A stretch of DNA of 36,605 nucleotides from CAZFYZ01 sp964523735 (lineage in GTDB: Bacteria; Armatimonadota; UBA5829): the NCBI GenBank assembly GCA_964523735.1, contig CAZFYZ010000030.1, positions 1 through 36,605 on the forward strand, in the 5' to 3' direction. The position numbers were made by a program, and so were the translations under genes. Under the pieces are notes generated by a model. That model was given only the letters and a program-made list of their open reading frames with translations. It had not been told where the DNA came from and ran no database searches. This document shows, piece by piece, positions 14,576 to 24,084 of this stretch; position 1 is the first letter of the stretch, and the number at the start of each line of letters is the position of its first letter.

Positions 14576-17161
14576 ATGGCCGAGCATGAGCCAGGACGCC
14601 CACTGTTGGCTCTGGGTGTCGAGGATTCCGATGAGGTCAGGGCGATGGAGAGCTGCGGCTACACCGTGGACTCTGCCCGCTCGCTAGCTGAGGCTGCTGA
14701 GAAGCTCGCCTCCGGCACATACTCCGTCTCGCTCATCGGCTCCGGGATGCTCCGCACAATAATTGAGAGCGAGCACGTCCACCGCAACATCGTCGAGCGC
14801 TCCAATGACGGAATCGTCGTGCTGCAGGACAACCTGATCAGATTCGTCAATCCTCGGTTCTGCGAGATGTCCGGGTACTCCTGCGAGACCCTGCTTGGCA
14901 GCGTGTGGACGGATCACCTGACCCGCGACGAGGCGGCCGTCCTCTTTGAACGTTACCAGAGAAGACTGGCAGGCGATTATGTCCCATCGCTGTACGAGAC
15001 CTCACTAACCCGCAGCGGAGGGAGCAGAATATATCTCGAGGTCAGCGCCACTGTCGCGCCGTGGCAGGGCCGTCCCGCCGATCTGGTGTTGGTGCGAGAC
15101 ATCGGCGAACGCAAGGAAGCCGAGGACGTCCTTCGCCGCTACCGACAGCTAGTCGAGACCGCGCGAGACGTGATCCTCTTCGTCTCTGAGGACTATCGAG
15201 TCGTAGAGGCAAACGAGGCAGCGGTTGAGGCCTACGGCTACAGCCGCAGCGAACTCCTCTCCATGAAAGCAACCGATCTGTGTGCCGATGAGACACAGGA
15301 CATTTGCATGTTGCTCGAGCAGGCGAAGGGCCAGACAGTCAGCTATGAGACCGTCCACCGTCGGATGGACGGCAGTGTGTTTCCTGTAGAGGTCAGCGTC
15401 AGCAGCACAATCATCAAAGATGAACCCGTGCTGCTATGCATCGTCCGTGACATAACCGAGAGAAAGCGTGCTCAGGCGCAGTTGGACGCTGAGAGGCGAC
15501 GCCTGAGAGCGGTACTCGATGCGCTGCCGATCGCCGTCATTCTCGCCGACGAAAGGGGAGCGTACGTTGAGTCGAACGATCAGGCCACAATAGTCTGGGG
15601 AGGGGCCATTCCACACCTGAGTAGCCTTGACGAGTACTCCAGGTTTGTGGGCTGGAAGGCGGAGACCCACGAGGATATCCTGCCGGAAGACTGGGCCATG
15701 GCTAGAGCGATCACAAACGGGGAAACCACTGTTGGAGAGATGGTCGACATTCTGCGCTTTGACGGCACTTGTGGAACCATTCTCAACTCGGCGGCTCCGG
15801 TGAAGGATGCTGAAGGCAGAATCATTGGGGGCGTAGTTGCTGAGCAAGACGTGACGGAGCTAGTTGAGCTGCGCCAGGCGCTCGAGCGGGCTTTGGATCA
15901 GGCCAAGCAAGATGGCTGGCGTGCGTCAGTACTGGAGGGGATAGCCGAAGCGGGGCTGTCAATCACGGAGCTGCCGGAGCTTCTGGAGACAGTGGCAGCG
16001 CGAACGGCAAATGCGCTGTCTGCCGACAAATGCTGTGTCTTTGTCATAGACGAGCTCAGTGGTGACTATGAAGCCCGCGCTGCCTACAACGAACCGCAAC
16101 TGCTGGGATGTCGCGTGAGGCCTGACGAGGGCTTTGTCGGCCAAGTCGTCAGTCAGCACCGGGCTATATATGTTGGGGACACCGCGTCCAATCTGCCAGA
16201 GCCTTCGGCTTGCGATCTACTGCCGGATACGCGTTCGATGCTCGGAGCGCCGATGGTCGCTCGAGGAAGGATCTTGGGCGTCTTGCGAGCACTCTCGGAT
16301 CGTGACCACGCCTTCGGGGTTGAGGAATCTCACCTGCTCCAGGCAATAGCTGATAGAGCAGCAGTCGCGATCGACAATGCAAAGCTTTATGAAGCCCTCC
16401 AGCACAGCCGCTCAGAGACAGAGGACGCGTTGGACCGGGAGAAGCATTTCTCACTACTCCTCCAACAGGCGCTGCTTCCTGCAAGCCCCCGGATCGGTGA
16501 AGGCTACAGCGTCGCAGTCAGATATGTTCCCGCTTTCGAAGGTCGTGAAGTGGGAGGAGACTTCTACGACGTATTTGGAGCCGGCCCTGACCGGGCAGCC
16601 ATACTTATAGGCGACGTGCAGGGCAAAGGCCTGGAAGCAGCATCACTCGCGGCGATCACCCGCAGCACCATACATGCCTTCGTCCACGAATCCCCCTCCC
16701 CGCGCGATGCCCTGGCACGGGCGAACTCTGTTCTGGAGTCCCAGAAGCCATCGCCCGAGTCATTTGTCACAGTCTGCCTGGTAACCCTCGACCTTCCAAC
16801 CGGAGAGCTTGCCTACTGCAGCGCAGGCCACCCCCCTGCTGTGCTCTGCCGATCGGACGGAAGTGTGGAAGTCACTGGCGGAGGCTGCCTGCCGCTGGGG
16901 GTCGAGGACCACCTCGGCTGCGAGCAAGCCCGGTATCAGCTCGATCCCGGAGACAAGCTGGTGCTCTACACCGACGGCATAAGCGAGGCGCACCATGGGC
17001 CAGTCCTCTTCGACACCGAGGGGATCGCCCGCATCATGGCCGATCACGCCGAATGGACGGGCGAACAGATTGCGGACAGCCTCATCGAGGCTGCAACGCA
17101 GTGGTCACTTGGCAACCTCGCGGACGATGCGGTAGTGGTTGTAGTCTCACGCGCCGCCTGA
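14576..17161 (+). CDS. PAS-PAS-PAS-GAF sensor with C-terminal PP2C/SpoIIE phosphatase
   Basis: This 861-residue soluble protein begins with a short receiver-like remnant (about 10-58) without a phospho-acceptor Asp. Three PAS domains follow at about 65-178, 188-300 and 308-433; the first two end in the classic DIGERK / DITERK caps, the third ends in QDVTELVE. A GAF domain spans about 458-602 and a PP2C-type phosphatase 621-860. The metal-binding motifs GGDFYD (about 660), GDVQGKG, LYTDGISEA and DDAVVVVV are intact, so it should be active. Related proteins dephosphorylate STAS anti-anti-sigma factors in partner-switching systems, but none is seen nearby. No signal peptide or membrane helix is present. 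The ATG has a weak ribosome site. It is one of two such phosphatases in the window. Confidence 0.93.
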   Translation: MAEHEPGRPLLALGVEDSDEVRAMESCGYTVDSARSLAEAAEKLASGTYSVSLIGSGMLRTIIESEHVHRNIVERSNDGIVVLQDNLIRFVNPRFCEMSGYSCETLLGSVWTDHLTRDEAAVLFERYQRRLAGDYVPSLYETSLTRSGGSRIYLEVSATVAPWQGRPADLVLVRDIGERKEAEDVLRRYRQLVETARDVILFVSEDYRVVEANEAAVEAYGYSRSELLSMKATDLCADETQDICMLLEQAKGQTVSYETVHRRMDGSVFPVEVSVSSTIIKDEPVLLCIVRDITERKRAQAQLDAERRRLRAVLDALPIAVILADERGAYVESNDQATIVWGGAIPHLSSLDEYSRFVGWKAETHEDILPEDWAMARAITNGETTVGEMVDILRFDGTCGTILNSAAPVKDAEGRIIGGVVAEQDVTELVELRQALERALDQAKQDGWRASVLEGIAEAGLSITELPELLETVAARTANALSADKCCVFVIDELSGDYEARAAYNEPQLLGCRVRPDEGFVGQVVSQHRAIYVGDTASNLPEPSACDLLPDTRSMLGAPMVARGRILGVLRALSDRDHAFGVEESHLLQAIADRAAVAIDNAKLYEALQHSRSETEDALDREKHFSLLLQQALLPASPRIGEGYSVAVRYVPAFEGREVGGDFYDVFGAGPDRAAILIGDVQGKGLEAASLAAITRSTIHAFVHESPSPRDALARANSVLESQKPSPESFVTVCLVTLDLPTGELAYCSAGHPPAVLCRSDGSVEVTGGGCLPLGVEDHLGCEQARYQLDPGDKLVLYTDGISEAHHGPVLFDTEGIARIMADHAEWTGEQIADSLIEAATQWSLGNLADDAVVVVVSRAA

Positions 17162-17291
17162 TGGGTCAGTGCACTTCCTCAGAAACTCAGCGTTTATCCC
17201 CTGCTCAGTCTGGGTAAACACCTCAAGCTTGGGCGACCCGTTGCTGGCTTCCTACACTACAACCTCATCTTTGGGACGGGAGAGAGCTCAA

Positions 17292-20200
17292 GTGAAACAA
17301 AATCTAGCAGTCGCCGCTTGCATTATTCTTGTGTTTGCCGCGCCCTCGACGGCAGCGATCCACCTCAAAGCAGGCGTTGTTGACACCAGCGCCAAGACTC
17401 GCGCGCAGGCCGCAGTTCCGAGCCATGGCAGTGGGCATTACCTGGTCGAACTGAGCGGGCCCGCCACGCTGCAGAACATACAAGCCATCACCCAGGCGGG
17501 CGCGCTCATCATCGAGTACGTACCGGACTACGCGTACCTCGTGCGGGTCGAGCACGCCAGAGTGCATGCACTCAAAGAGCTCTCCTGCGTTCAGTGGGTG
17601 GGGCCGTACGAACCAGCCTACAAGCTCGAGAGTCTGCTCGCCGCCGCCGCGGGCAAGGAGCGGCCACAGCAGTACGTCGTCAGGCTCTTTTCCGGCGTAA
17701 GCAAGCGCTACGCCCGCCAACGAATCAAGCCCACAGGCGCAAGGCTTGTTGAGAACGGCGCATCTGGGGGTCAGCTCATCAGAATCCTGGCAACCGGCTC
17801 GCAGATCGCGCAGATCATACGGCTCGAGGGTGTGGCCTGGGTGGAGCCTTACGTTCAACCAAAGCTCTGCAACGACGTGGCGAGCGGCATCTGCGGGGTG
17901 CCGGAGATCAGACAGAACCCGGGGCTGTTCGGGGCGGGGCAGATACTCGGCATCGCCGACGCCGGGCTCGCCAACGGCGATCTGGCGACCATATCGCCGG
18001 ACTTTGCGGGGCGCATCAAGGCTGTCTACGCCCTGCGCCGACCAGGTGACTGGAGCGACCAGAACGGCCACGGAACCCATGTCACTGGAACTGCGGTTGG
18101 CTCGGGCGCCAACTCCAGCAGCAACCCGGCGACGCACAGCTACTCGGGCTCTTTCGCGGGCTATGCCCCGGAGGCGCAGCTTGTCTTCCAGTCGATCGGC
18201 GACTCCGGCGGCTTTGTGTTCCCTCCTCTGCACCTGGGAGAGCTTTTCCAGCCTGCTTATGACGACGGCGTGCGCGTTCACAGCGACAGTTGGGGCAGCG
18301 CTGTCAAAGGCGCTTACACAACCTACTCAAGTGAAGTCGACCAGTTTGCCTGGGACCACAAGGACTTCCTGGCCACTTTCTCCGTTGGCAACGACGCTGT
18401 GGATCTCTACTCTCCCGCTGGAGTCTCTGACCCGGACTGCATCTACGCACCCGCAACCGCCAAGAATTGCGTTGCGGTAGGGGCGAGCGAGACTCTGCGG
18501 ACCACCGGCGGTTATCAGATGGGCTACGGCATCGCCTGGCCGGGCGACTTCCCGTCCGCCCCGCTCAAGTACGACCTCATGAGCAACACGTTCAGCGGAA
18601 TGGCCGCGTTCAGCGGGCGCGGGCCAACCGACGACGGCCGCATCAAACCCGATATAGTCGCGCCCGGCACCAACATCATCTCCTGCCGCTGCGCCGCGGG
18701 AGTCACCGGTTGGCCGGCTTACGACGAGCACTATATGTACTGGGGTGGCACTAGCATGGCGACTCCTCAGGTCGCCGGTGCCGCGGCGCTTGTGCGGGAG
18801 TACTATCAGACGGAGAAGAGCCTCAATCCATCCGCCGCTCTGGTCAAGGCCACGCTCCTGGCCGGTGCCATAGACATGTCCCCTGGTCAGTACGGTACCG
18901 GCAGTACCCGGGAACTCTATCCGGTACCGGACTATTCCCAAGGGTGGGGCCGCCTCAGCGTGAAGAATTCCGTATTCCCCGATCCGCCGCTTGTCAACGA
19001 ATTTACGGACGAATCCACAGGCCTCTCGACCGGTGAGACCCGGGAGTATCTCTACAATGTTGTGGACACGAGCGTGCCGCTGAAGGCGACGCTGGTGTGG
19101 ACGGACTATCCCGGCGCGGTCTACGCCGCCAAGGAGCTTGTGAACGACCTGGACCTGACGGTAGTGTCGCCGAGTGGGGGTATCCTGCCCGTCAACGGCA
19201 TCTGCGACCACACGAATAACGTAGAGCAGGTCAAGATCGCCTCGCCCGAGTTAGGGGTCTACAAAGTGCGGGTCACGGGCTACAACGTGCCCATGGGTCC
19301 GCAAGACTATGCGCTCATAGTCTCCGGTGGGCTGCCCAATGCGTATATCAGCGGCACGGTCACGTCCAGTTCCGGCGCGGGTGTGCAGGGCGCCATCATC
19401 AGCATAATAAGCGCTACTGAAGTCAGGCGGCTGTCCACGAACCTCAGCGGGCAGTATCTGGCGCGGGTTGAGCCGGGGGGCTACTCCGTCCAGATCGGGA
19501 AGCAAGGCTGGAGCTTCACCCCTCGCTCAAGAGCGATCGAAGTGGGATCGACCCCGGTTGAGCACGTAGACTTTCAGGGCACTGGTACGCCTGGGGCGCT
19601 CAGTGGGACGCTCAGGAGCGTGGTGGGCGGGGTAGTGAGCAAGATACTCGAGACGCCTCACCCCTATCTCAACAACTGCGACCAGACCTATATCATAAGC
19701 GCTCACAGCGGGGCATCGCACGTGCGCGTACATTTTGCTGAGATTGACCTTATGAGCGACGGCGACACCATATATGTCCTGGACGCTGCTGACAATGTGA
19801 AGAACATATTCACCGGCCATGGTGAAGATGTCTGGAGCGCATGGGTTCCCGGAAGCACGGTCAAGATCAGGATACTCACCAACGAGGCCGGGAATATTGG
19901 CTATGGATTCTACATCGACGGGTACGAGACGGATCTCATAGATTCGGGCGCTCTCGCAGGGGCCACGGTCACGCTCAGTCCGGGAGGGTTCCAGACCACC
20001 AGCGGGGCGAATGGAGACTACAGCTTCGCCAGCATTCCGCCGGGCACATACGTGGTCAACCCAACCAAGGCGCACTGGAAGTTCCAGCCGCCGATCAGAA
20101 CAATCGAGGTGCCGGCAGGAGGCGCTGCGAGCGGGGTCGACTTCGACGGGTTCCCGCCCGGCAGCATCAGTGGACAGGTGCGGATCATCAGCACTCAGTC

Positions 20201-20960
20201 GCACGCGCTGAACATCCAGTCGCCGCATCCTTACCCGGAGAACTATGCTAATACCTGGACCATCACGGCCGACGCCTCGGTCACGCGCCTGCGGCTGCAC
20301 TTCTCGCGCATCTCAACCGAGCCGGCGTTCGATCTTGTGTATCTTTTGGACGAGGAGGAGAATATCGTCGAGATCTTCACAGCCGAAGAAGCGAACCTCT
20401 GGACGCCGTGGGTCGAGGGGCATGTGGCGAAGATAATGCTCACCAGCGACGAGGCATTCAGCGAATGGGGCTTCCACTGCGACGGGTACGAGGCTCAGAC
20501 GGCCATGGGCGGCCTTGGCGGGGCCTGCGTGCAGCTTGCGCCGGATGCGCGTTCGACAATCACACAAGCGGGCGGGGCTTTCGTGCTGCCGGACGTCGAT
20601 GTGGGCAGTCACACGGTCTCATGCAGCCACGCGCCGTGGAGCTTCGACCCATCTTCAACCATAGTGAACATATCTGCCGGTTTGGAGGAAAACCTCCTGT
20701 TCTATGCGGCTCTCTCGGACCTCAGCCTGCCCTCGCAAGTGAAGCTTGTATCGGATGGAATGCAGGTCACGCTCAGAGGCGCAATAGTCTCGGCGACATT
20801 CAACGGCTGCTTCTACGTCCAGGACGCGAATCGCCTGGGAGGGGTCCGGGTCCAATGGTCCGGCACTGTTAGTGAGGGCACTATGGTAGACATCACGGGA
20901 ACTCTCTCGACCGTAGCAGGCGAACGCCGCATCACAGCGAGTAGCGTGAGCTTGTACTAG
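17292..20960 (+). CDS. Secreted multidomain subtilisin-like protease (S8)
   Basis: The start is GTG 17292 behind GGGAG; it opens a signal peptide (VKQNLAVAACIILVFAAPSTAA), while the upstream extension is not signal-like. Of 1222 residues, about 40-190 hold two similar prodomain-like repeats, each ending in a W-V-x-P-Y-x-P/Q motif. The S8 catalytic domain has Asp223 (GIADAG), His260 (NGHGTHV) and Ser488 (GGTSMATP), with the oxyanion Asn in SVGNDA. A beta-sandwich as in KP-43-type subtilases follows (TLVWTDYPG ... NDLDLTV). Then come carboxypeptidase-regulatory-like domains alternating with two CUB-like domains (PHPYLNN..., PHPYPEN..., each ending in G-F/Y-x-x-D/C-G-Y-E), and a C-terminal OB-fold-like module (GAIVSATFNGCFYVQDANR). 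It is an extracellular protease; no sorting signal is evident. Confidence 0.93.
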   Translation: MKQNLAVAACIILVFAAPSTAAIHLKAGVVDTSAKTRAQAAVPSHGSGHYLVELSGPATLQNIQAITQAGALIIEYVPDYAYLVRVEHARVHALKELSCVQWVGPYEPAYKLESLLAAAAGKERPQQYVVRLFSGVSKRYARQRIKPTGARLVENGASGGQLIRILATGSQIAQIIRLEGVAWVEPYVQPKLCNDVASGICGVPEIRQNPGLFGAGQILGIADAGLANGDLATISPDFAGRIKAVYALRRPGDWSDQNGHGTHVTGTAVGSGANSSSNPATHSYSGSFAGYAPEAQLVFQSIGDSGGFVFPPLHLGELFQPAYDDGVRVHSDSWGSAVKGAYTTYSSEVDQFAWDHKDFLATFSVGNDAVDLYSPAGVSDPDCIYAPATAKNCVAVGASETLRTTGGYQMGYGIAWPGDFPSAPLKYDLMSNTFSGMAAFSGRGPTDDGRIKPDIVAPGTNIISCRCAAGVTGWPAYDEHYMYWGGTSMATPQVAGAAALVREYYQTEKSLNPSAALVKATLLAGAIDMSPGQYGTGSTRELYPVPDYSQGWGRLSVKNSVFPDPPLVNEFTDESTGLSTGETREYLYNVVDTSVPLKATLVWTDYPGAVYAAKELVNDLDLTVVSPSGGILPVNGICDHTNNVEQVKIASPELGVYKVRVTGYNVPMGPQDYALIVSGGLPNAYISGTVTSSSGAGVQGAIISIISATEVRRLSTNLSGQYLARVEPGGYSVQIGKQGWSFTPRSRAIEVGSTPVEHVDFQGTGTPGALSGTLRSVVGGVVSKILETPHPYLNNCDQTYIISAHSGASHVRVHFAEIDLMSDGDTIYVLDAADNVKNIFTGHGEDVWSAWVPGSTVKIRILTNEAGNIGYGFYIDGYETDLIDSGALAGATVTLSPGGFQTTSGANGDYSFASIPPGTYVVNPTKAHWKFQPPIRTIEVPAGGAASGVDFDGFPPGSISGQVRIISTQSHALNIQSPHPYPENYANTWTITADASVTRLRLHFSRISTEPAFDLVYLLDEEENIVEIFTAEEANLWTPWVEGHVAKIMLTSDEAFSEWGFHCDGYEAQTAMGGLGGACVQLAPDARSTITQAGGAFVLPDVDVGSHTVSCSHAPWSFDPSSTIVNISAGLEENLLFYAALSDLSLPSQVKLVSDGMQVTLRGAIVSATFNGCFYVQDANRLGGVRVQWSGTVSEGTMVDITGTLSTVAGERRITASSVSLY

Positions 20961-20981
20961 CGGTTCCGGAGAAAATGTGGT

Positions 20982-21011
20982 GTGCCTGGGCTGAAAACTC
21001 AGTCCAGGCAC
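20982..21011. terminator. Bidirectional terminator hairpin
   Basis: GTGCCTGGGCTGA (20982-20994) pairs with TCAGTCCAGGCAC (20999-21011) over 13 bp with one G-T wobble and loop AAAC. It lies between the convergent subtilase and xylulokinase genes. There is no T-run, so it may act with other factors. Confidence 0.7.
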
Positions 21012-21036
21012 GAGTTCGCTTGGCTCGAAAAGGCGT

Positions 21037-22572
21037 CTAGGAGACCGCGTCCGCCACCTTGCCAAACTCCGGCTTCAGCGACTGGTAGAGCGACTGGTAG
21101 ATGGGGTAGAAGCGGTCATAAGCCTTCTTTGTCTCCAGGTTAGCATTAGTGGTGCGCGCGACCTTAATGACCGACCGGCAGGCTTTCTCCACGCTCGGGT
21201 AGATTCCCGCGCCCACACCCGCCAATAGCGCCACACCCAGCGCGGGACCTTCGTCGATGTTGATGGTCACATGGTCGTGTCCCGTCACGTCTGCCTGGAT
21301 CTGCCGCCAGAGCTCGCTTCTTGCGCCGCCGCCTGAAGCGCGCACCTGTGTGATAGGCACACCCATCGCGTCGAGAATGCCGAAGGAGTCGCGCAGGCCG
21401 TAAGCCACGCCCTCCAGCACCGACCTCACGAAGTGCCCGCGGTCATGCCTCAGCGTGATTCCGAAGAAGGCCCCGCGCGCGTTGGGGTCCGGGTAAGGCG
21501 TCCGCTCGCCTGTGAGATAGGGCAGGAAGATAAGCCCCTCACTGCCTGGGCAGACCTTCGCCGCTTCGGCATTCATAAGGTCGTAAGGGTCCATCCCAAG
21601 CGCCCGAGCCACGCCCTGCTCCTGGCACGCGAAAGTGTCCCGGTACCACCGCAGGCTGCCGCCGGCGGAGAGCATGACTCCCATCACATGCCACTTCCCC
21701 GGCACTGCGTGACAGAACGTGTGCACCCGCAGCCCCGGGTCCACCACCGGCTTGTCTGCAAAGGCGAAGACTACGCCCGACGTGCCGACGGTGGAGGAGA
21801 TAATGCCTGGCTCGACTATGCCGTTTCCGACCGCGCCGGCTGCCTGGTCCCCGCCGCCGCCCACAACGGGCGTGCCCTCTTTGAGCCCCGTAAGCGTCGC
21901 TGCCTCGGCATTGATCCTGCCGCTTACTTCCGGGCTCTCGTAGGCTTTTGGCACCCAGTCCGCCGGAATGCCGATGGCGTCGAGCATCTCCCACGCCCAA
22001 TCACGCTTGGTCACGTTGAAAAGCGCCGTCCCGCTGGCGTCGGAGACTTCAGTGGCGAACTCGCCCGTGAGCTTGAGCCGGATGTAGTCCTTGGGCAACA
22101 GCACCTTCTTAACCTGAGCGTAGACTTCCGGCTCATGGTTGCGAAGCCAGATGATCTTGCCCGCGGTGAAGCCCGTGAGGACGGGGTTCGAAATAAGCTC
22201 GACCGTGCGCTCCCGCCCGACCCTGTCCATGATCCAGTCGCACTCTGCCTGCGTGCGTTGGTCGCACCAGAGTATAGCCGGCCGCAGGACCTGGTTTGCT
22301 CCGTCAAGAAAGACCGAGCCATGCATTTGCCCCGACAGGCCTATGCCCCTGATCTGCTTCGGCTCGACCCCGGATTCCTCGATGATTTGCCGGATGGCCG
22401 CAATAGTAGCCTGCCACCAGTCTTCGGGTTCCTGCTCCGCCCACAGAGGTTTTGGAGTATACAAGGGGTAAGTCTTTGTGCAGGAGGCCACAACCTCCCC
22501 ATCGCGGCTCGCGTTGATCAAGAGCGCCTTAGTGCCGCTGGTCCCGATGTCTATGCCGAGTAGATACTGCAT
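21037..22572 (-). CDS. xylB: Xylulokinase
   Basis: Xylulokinase phosphorylates D-xylulose to xylulose 5-phosphate for the pentose phosphate pathway. The 511-residue product is FGGY-type: GIDIGTSGTKALL at the N-terminus binds phosphate, LSGQMHGSVFLD matches the substrate-binding Gln-Met-His segment, GGGGDQAAGAVG carries the catalytic Asp, and TVGTSGVVF binds ATP. Length and motif order are those of XylB rather than glycerol or ribulokinase. The ATG at 22572 follows a GGGGGCAGGA ribosome site. No xylose isomerase or sugar transporter is adjacent, so it stands alone here. A strong hairpin lies just downstream. Confidence 0.93.
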   Translation of the reverse strand: MQYLLGIDIGTSGTKALLINASRDGEVVASCTKTYPLYTPKPLWAEQEPEDWWQATIAAIRQIIEESGVEPKQIRGIGLSGQMHGSVFLDGANQVLRPAILWCDQRTQAECDWIMDRVGRERTVELISNPVLTGFTAGKIIWLRNHEPEVYAQVKKVLLPKDYIRLKLTGEFATEVSDASGTALFNVTKRDWAWEMLDAIGIPADWVPKAYESPEVSGRINAEAATLTGLKEGTPVVGGGGDQAAGAVGNGIVEPGIISSTVGTSGVVFAFADKPVVDPGLRVHTFCHAVPGKWHVMGVMLSAGGSLRWYRDTFACQEQGVARALGMDPYDLMNAEAAKVCPGSEGLIFLPYLTGERTPYPDPNARGAFFGITLRHDRGHFVRSVLEGVAYGLRDSFGILDAMGVPITQVRASGGGARSELWRQIQADVTGHDHVTINIDEGPALGVALLAGVGAGIYPSVEKACRSVIKVARTTNANLETKKAYDRFYPIYQSLYQSLKPEFGKVADAVS

Positions 22573-22623
22573 TCCTGCCCCCTGGTAGGTCGTTTGTACT
22601 GGGTATTAGGATAGCTCAATAGC

Positions 22624-23319
22624 ATGGTCAAGTCAAAAAGCAGTGGAGAGTGGACGGTGGAGAGCGGAGAGCGGCCCAGCCTGGCGGCAGCCATAGTCCT
22701 GATACTGTGTCTGCTGGCATGCGGGCAGTGCCAGGCGCAGAGCGAGCCGCCGCAGGAGTCGATAGAGCGCGTGCAGGCTATGTATGGCCGCCTGCACGAG
22801 AGGCTGTGGGAGGTGGACGATCACTTCTGGCACCAGGGCGAGTACGAGCGATGCATTGCGACCCTGCGTCTTATCACTGCCTTCGACCCCTGGGACACCG
22901 AGGCCTACTCTGGCGGGGCCTGGCTGATGCAGAACCAGCTCCGCGACGACGAGGCAGAAGCCTACCTGCTGCAGGGGCTCGAGAGCAACCGCGATAGCTT
23001 CAGCATTTACTTCGAGCTTGGCTACTTCTACTACATGCGCAGCCGCTTCGTGGAAGCAATAGGCAACCTCGAGAAGGCGGTTGTGTTCCCCGAGACTCCC
23101 CTGTTCGTCTGGCACCTGCTTGCGCATTCCTACGAGCACGAAGGTCTGAACTGGGAAGCCCTCAACATCTGGCTTGCCGAGGAAAGCGCCGACCCCACCA
23201 ACCTCCTAGCGCGGAACCAGATCGAGCGCATTATCGAGGGCGGGGCTCCCTCTGACGGCCCCGAAGCCGCGCGCCGCTCCCGTGAGCAGCGAATGCGCGA
23301 GAAGCAGCACCAGCACTAG
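22624..23319 (+). CDS. TPR-like secreted protein or lipoprotein
   Basis: The product has a hydrophobic segment (AAAIVLILCLLACGQCQA) that ends in LLAC, a fair lipobox, and also in a signal-peptidase-I-like AQA site. The mature part consists of TPR-like helical repeats (HQGEYERCIATLRLITAFDPWD, then about 34-residue steps), a fold used for protein contacts. The C-terminus is highly charged (SREQRMREKQHQH). Codons 7-18 are a period-7 repeat (22642-22676). ATG 22624 has no close ribosome site; the in-frame GTG at 22657, preceded by GGAG within the repeat, is a good alternative start and still keeps the signal sequence. It lies just upstream of the pseudopilin gene. Function unknown. Confidence 0.85.
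   Translation: MVKSKSSGEWTVESGERPSLAAAIVLILCLLACGQCQAQSEPPQESIERVQAMYGRLHERLWEVDDHFWHQGEYERCIATLRLITAFDPWDTEAYSGGAWLMQNQLRDDEAEAYLLQGLESNRDSFSIYFELGYFYYMRSRFVEAIGNLEKAVVFPETPLFVWHLLAHSYEHEGLNWEALNIWLAEESADPTNLLARNQIERIIEGGAPSDGPEAARRSREQRMREKQHQH
22642..22676. repeat. Period-7 repeat element C (heptamer array in a coding start)
   Basis: Four to five units of GTGGAGA type (with variants GTGGACG and GCGGAGA) run in the 5' end of the TPR gene. The G/A-rich units equal the complement of the ACTCTCC units of the element at 8186-8213. No opposed second arm is visible. Confidence 0.75.
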
Positions 23320-23342
23320 ACTGCCTAGCCCTCCCTTGCGGA

Positions 23343-23372
23343 TTGGAGAGCGCGGTAAATTCTGCCGATAAT
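23343..23372 (+). promoter_or_regulatory. Possible promoter upstream of the pseudopilin gene
   Basis: TTGGAG (23343-23348) and GATAAT (23367-23372) are spaced by 18 bp, about 75 bases upstream of the pseudopilin start. The -35 match is poor. Confidence 0.3.
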
Positions 23373-23447
23373 CATCCTCGGGAGAAGATATCTGAGTGCC
23401 CGCAGAGGTACAGATACCTGTCCCGACCTCGATGGAGGCTTACGAGG

Positions 23448-23894
23448 ATGGTTGTAACAGTGCATAGTACGAGGCAGCGGCGCGGTTTCACGGTTGTCGA
23501 GCTGTGCCTGGTGATGATGGTGGTGGCGGTTTTGCTTGCCGTTTCGCTGCCGAAGTTCACCGACCCCTACACGCGCGAGAAGGAGGCCTCGCTCAAGGCG
23601 GACCTGAACCTGCTGCGCAGGGCGATAAGCCTCTTCAAGGCCGATACTAGTGCGTACCCCGCGAAGTTGAATGATCTCACCGCGATGAGCGCGCCCGCCA
23701 AAGGGCTCGACAGCTACGGCGAAGAGCTCAAGATACAGGCGGCGGACTGGCGCGGCCCCTATCTCCAGGACATTCCGACAGATGCTCTCAGCGGTAAGGC
23801 CTTCGTCTACGGCGCCAAGTCCCCTGATGTGGGTAAGGTAACGAGCAGTGCTGCGGGCGCAAGTACGGATGGCACCGCATACAGAACCTGGTAG
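23448..23894 (+). CDS. GspG-like type II secretion pseudopilin (orphan)
   Basis: The 148-residue product has a type IV prepilin leader of 13 residues ending RRG, followed by FTVVELCLVMMVVAVLLAVSLPKF with the conserved Glu5. Cleavage is expected after Gly13. The globular part has KADLNLLRRAISLFKADTSAYP and WRGPYLQDIPTDALSGKAFVYG, the pattern of GspG major pseudopilins (WRGPYL...P-D). I use ATG 23448, nine bases after GGAGG (23434-23438); the frame is open further upstream without a ribosome site. No other gsp/pil genes are near, so it depends on an assembly machine and a prepilin peptidase encoded elsewhere. Similar scattered prepilin-like genes are frequent in Planctomycetes and Armatimonadota. 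Confidence 0.88.
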   Translation: MVVTVHSTRQRRGFTVVELCLVMMVVAVLLAVSLPKFTDPYTREKEASLKADLNLLRRAISLFKADTSAYPAKLNDLTAMSAPAKGLDSYGEELKIQAADWRGPYLQDIPTDALSGKAFVYGAKSPDVGKVTSSAAGASTDGTAYRTW

Positions 23895-24002
23895 CCTCTC
23901 TTCTTCTAGTGCACAATAGCTCCTGCCCCTGAACTTTGCTGAAGCTTCGCACGTCTTATTAGCCGGTGTGCAAAATACCTCAGCTATCTTCCGCACATGG
24001 CC

Positions 24003-24031
24003 TTGACAGCCCTTGCGTGCAGCGTCATAAT
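24003..24031 (+). promoter_or_regulatory. Strong sigma-70-type promoter of the AbrB-efflux operon
   Basis: TTGACA (24003-24008), a 17-bp spacer and CATAAT (24026-24031) match the consensus at 11 of 12 positions. Transcription should start near 24038, which supports the AbrB start at 24085 over an ATG at 24034. Confidence 0.75.
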
Positions 24032-24084
24032 ACATGTGTGATTTGCATGATGTTGCTTACTACTCCAACAGAGGTGATTCTGCA

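Noticed and set aside
17162..17291. Possible riboswitch upstream of the subtilase (GTTTATCCC / GGGTAAAC pairing)
   Set aside because: The pairing has a bulge and no conserved core of the c-di-GMP or other known riboswitch classes could be found.
21433..22563. Plus-strand frame of 376 codons opposite xylulokinase
   Set aside because: Shadow caused by high GC; composition is rich in Arg, Pro and His without motifs.
24034..24084. ATG 24034 as start of the AbrB gene
   Set aside because: It lies immediately after the -10 box and before the expected transcription start; TTG 24085 has a near-perfect ribosome site.
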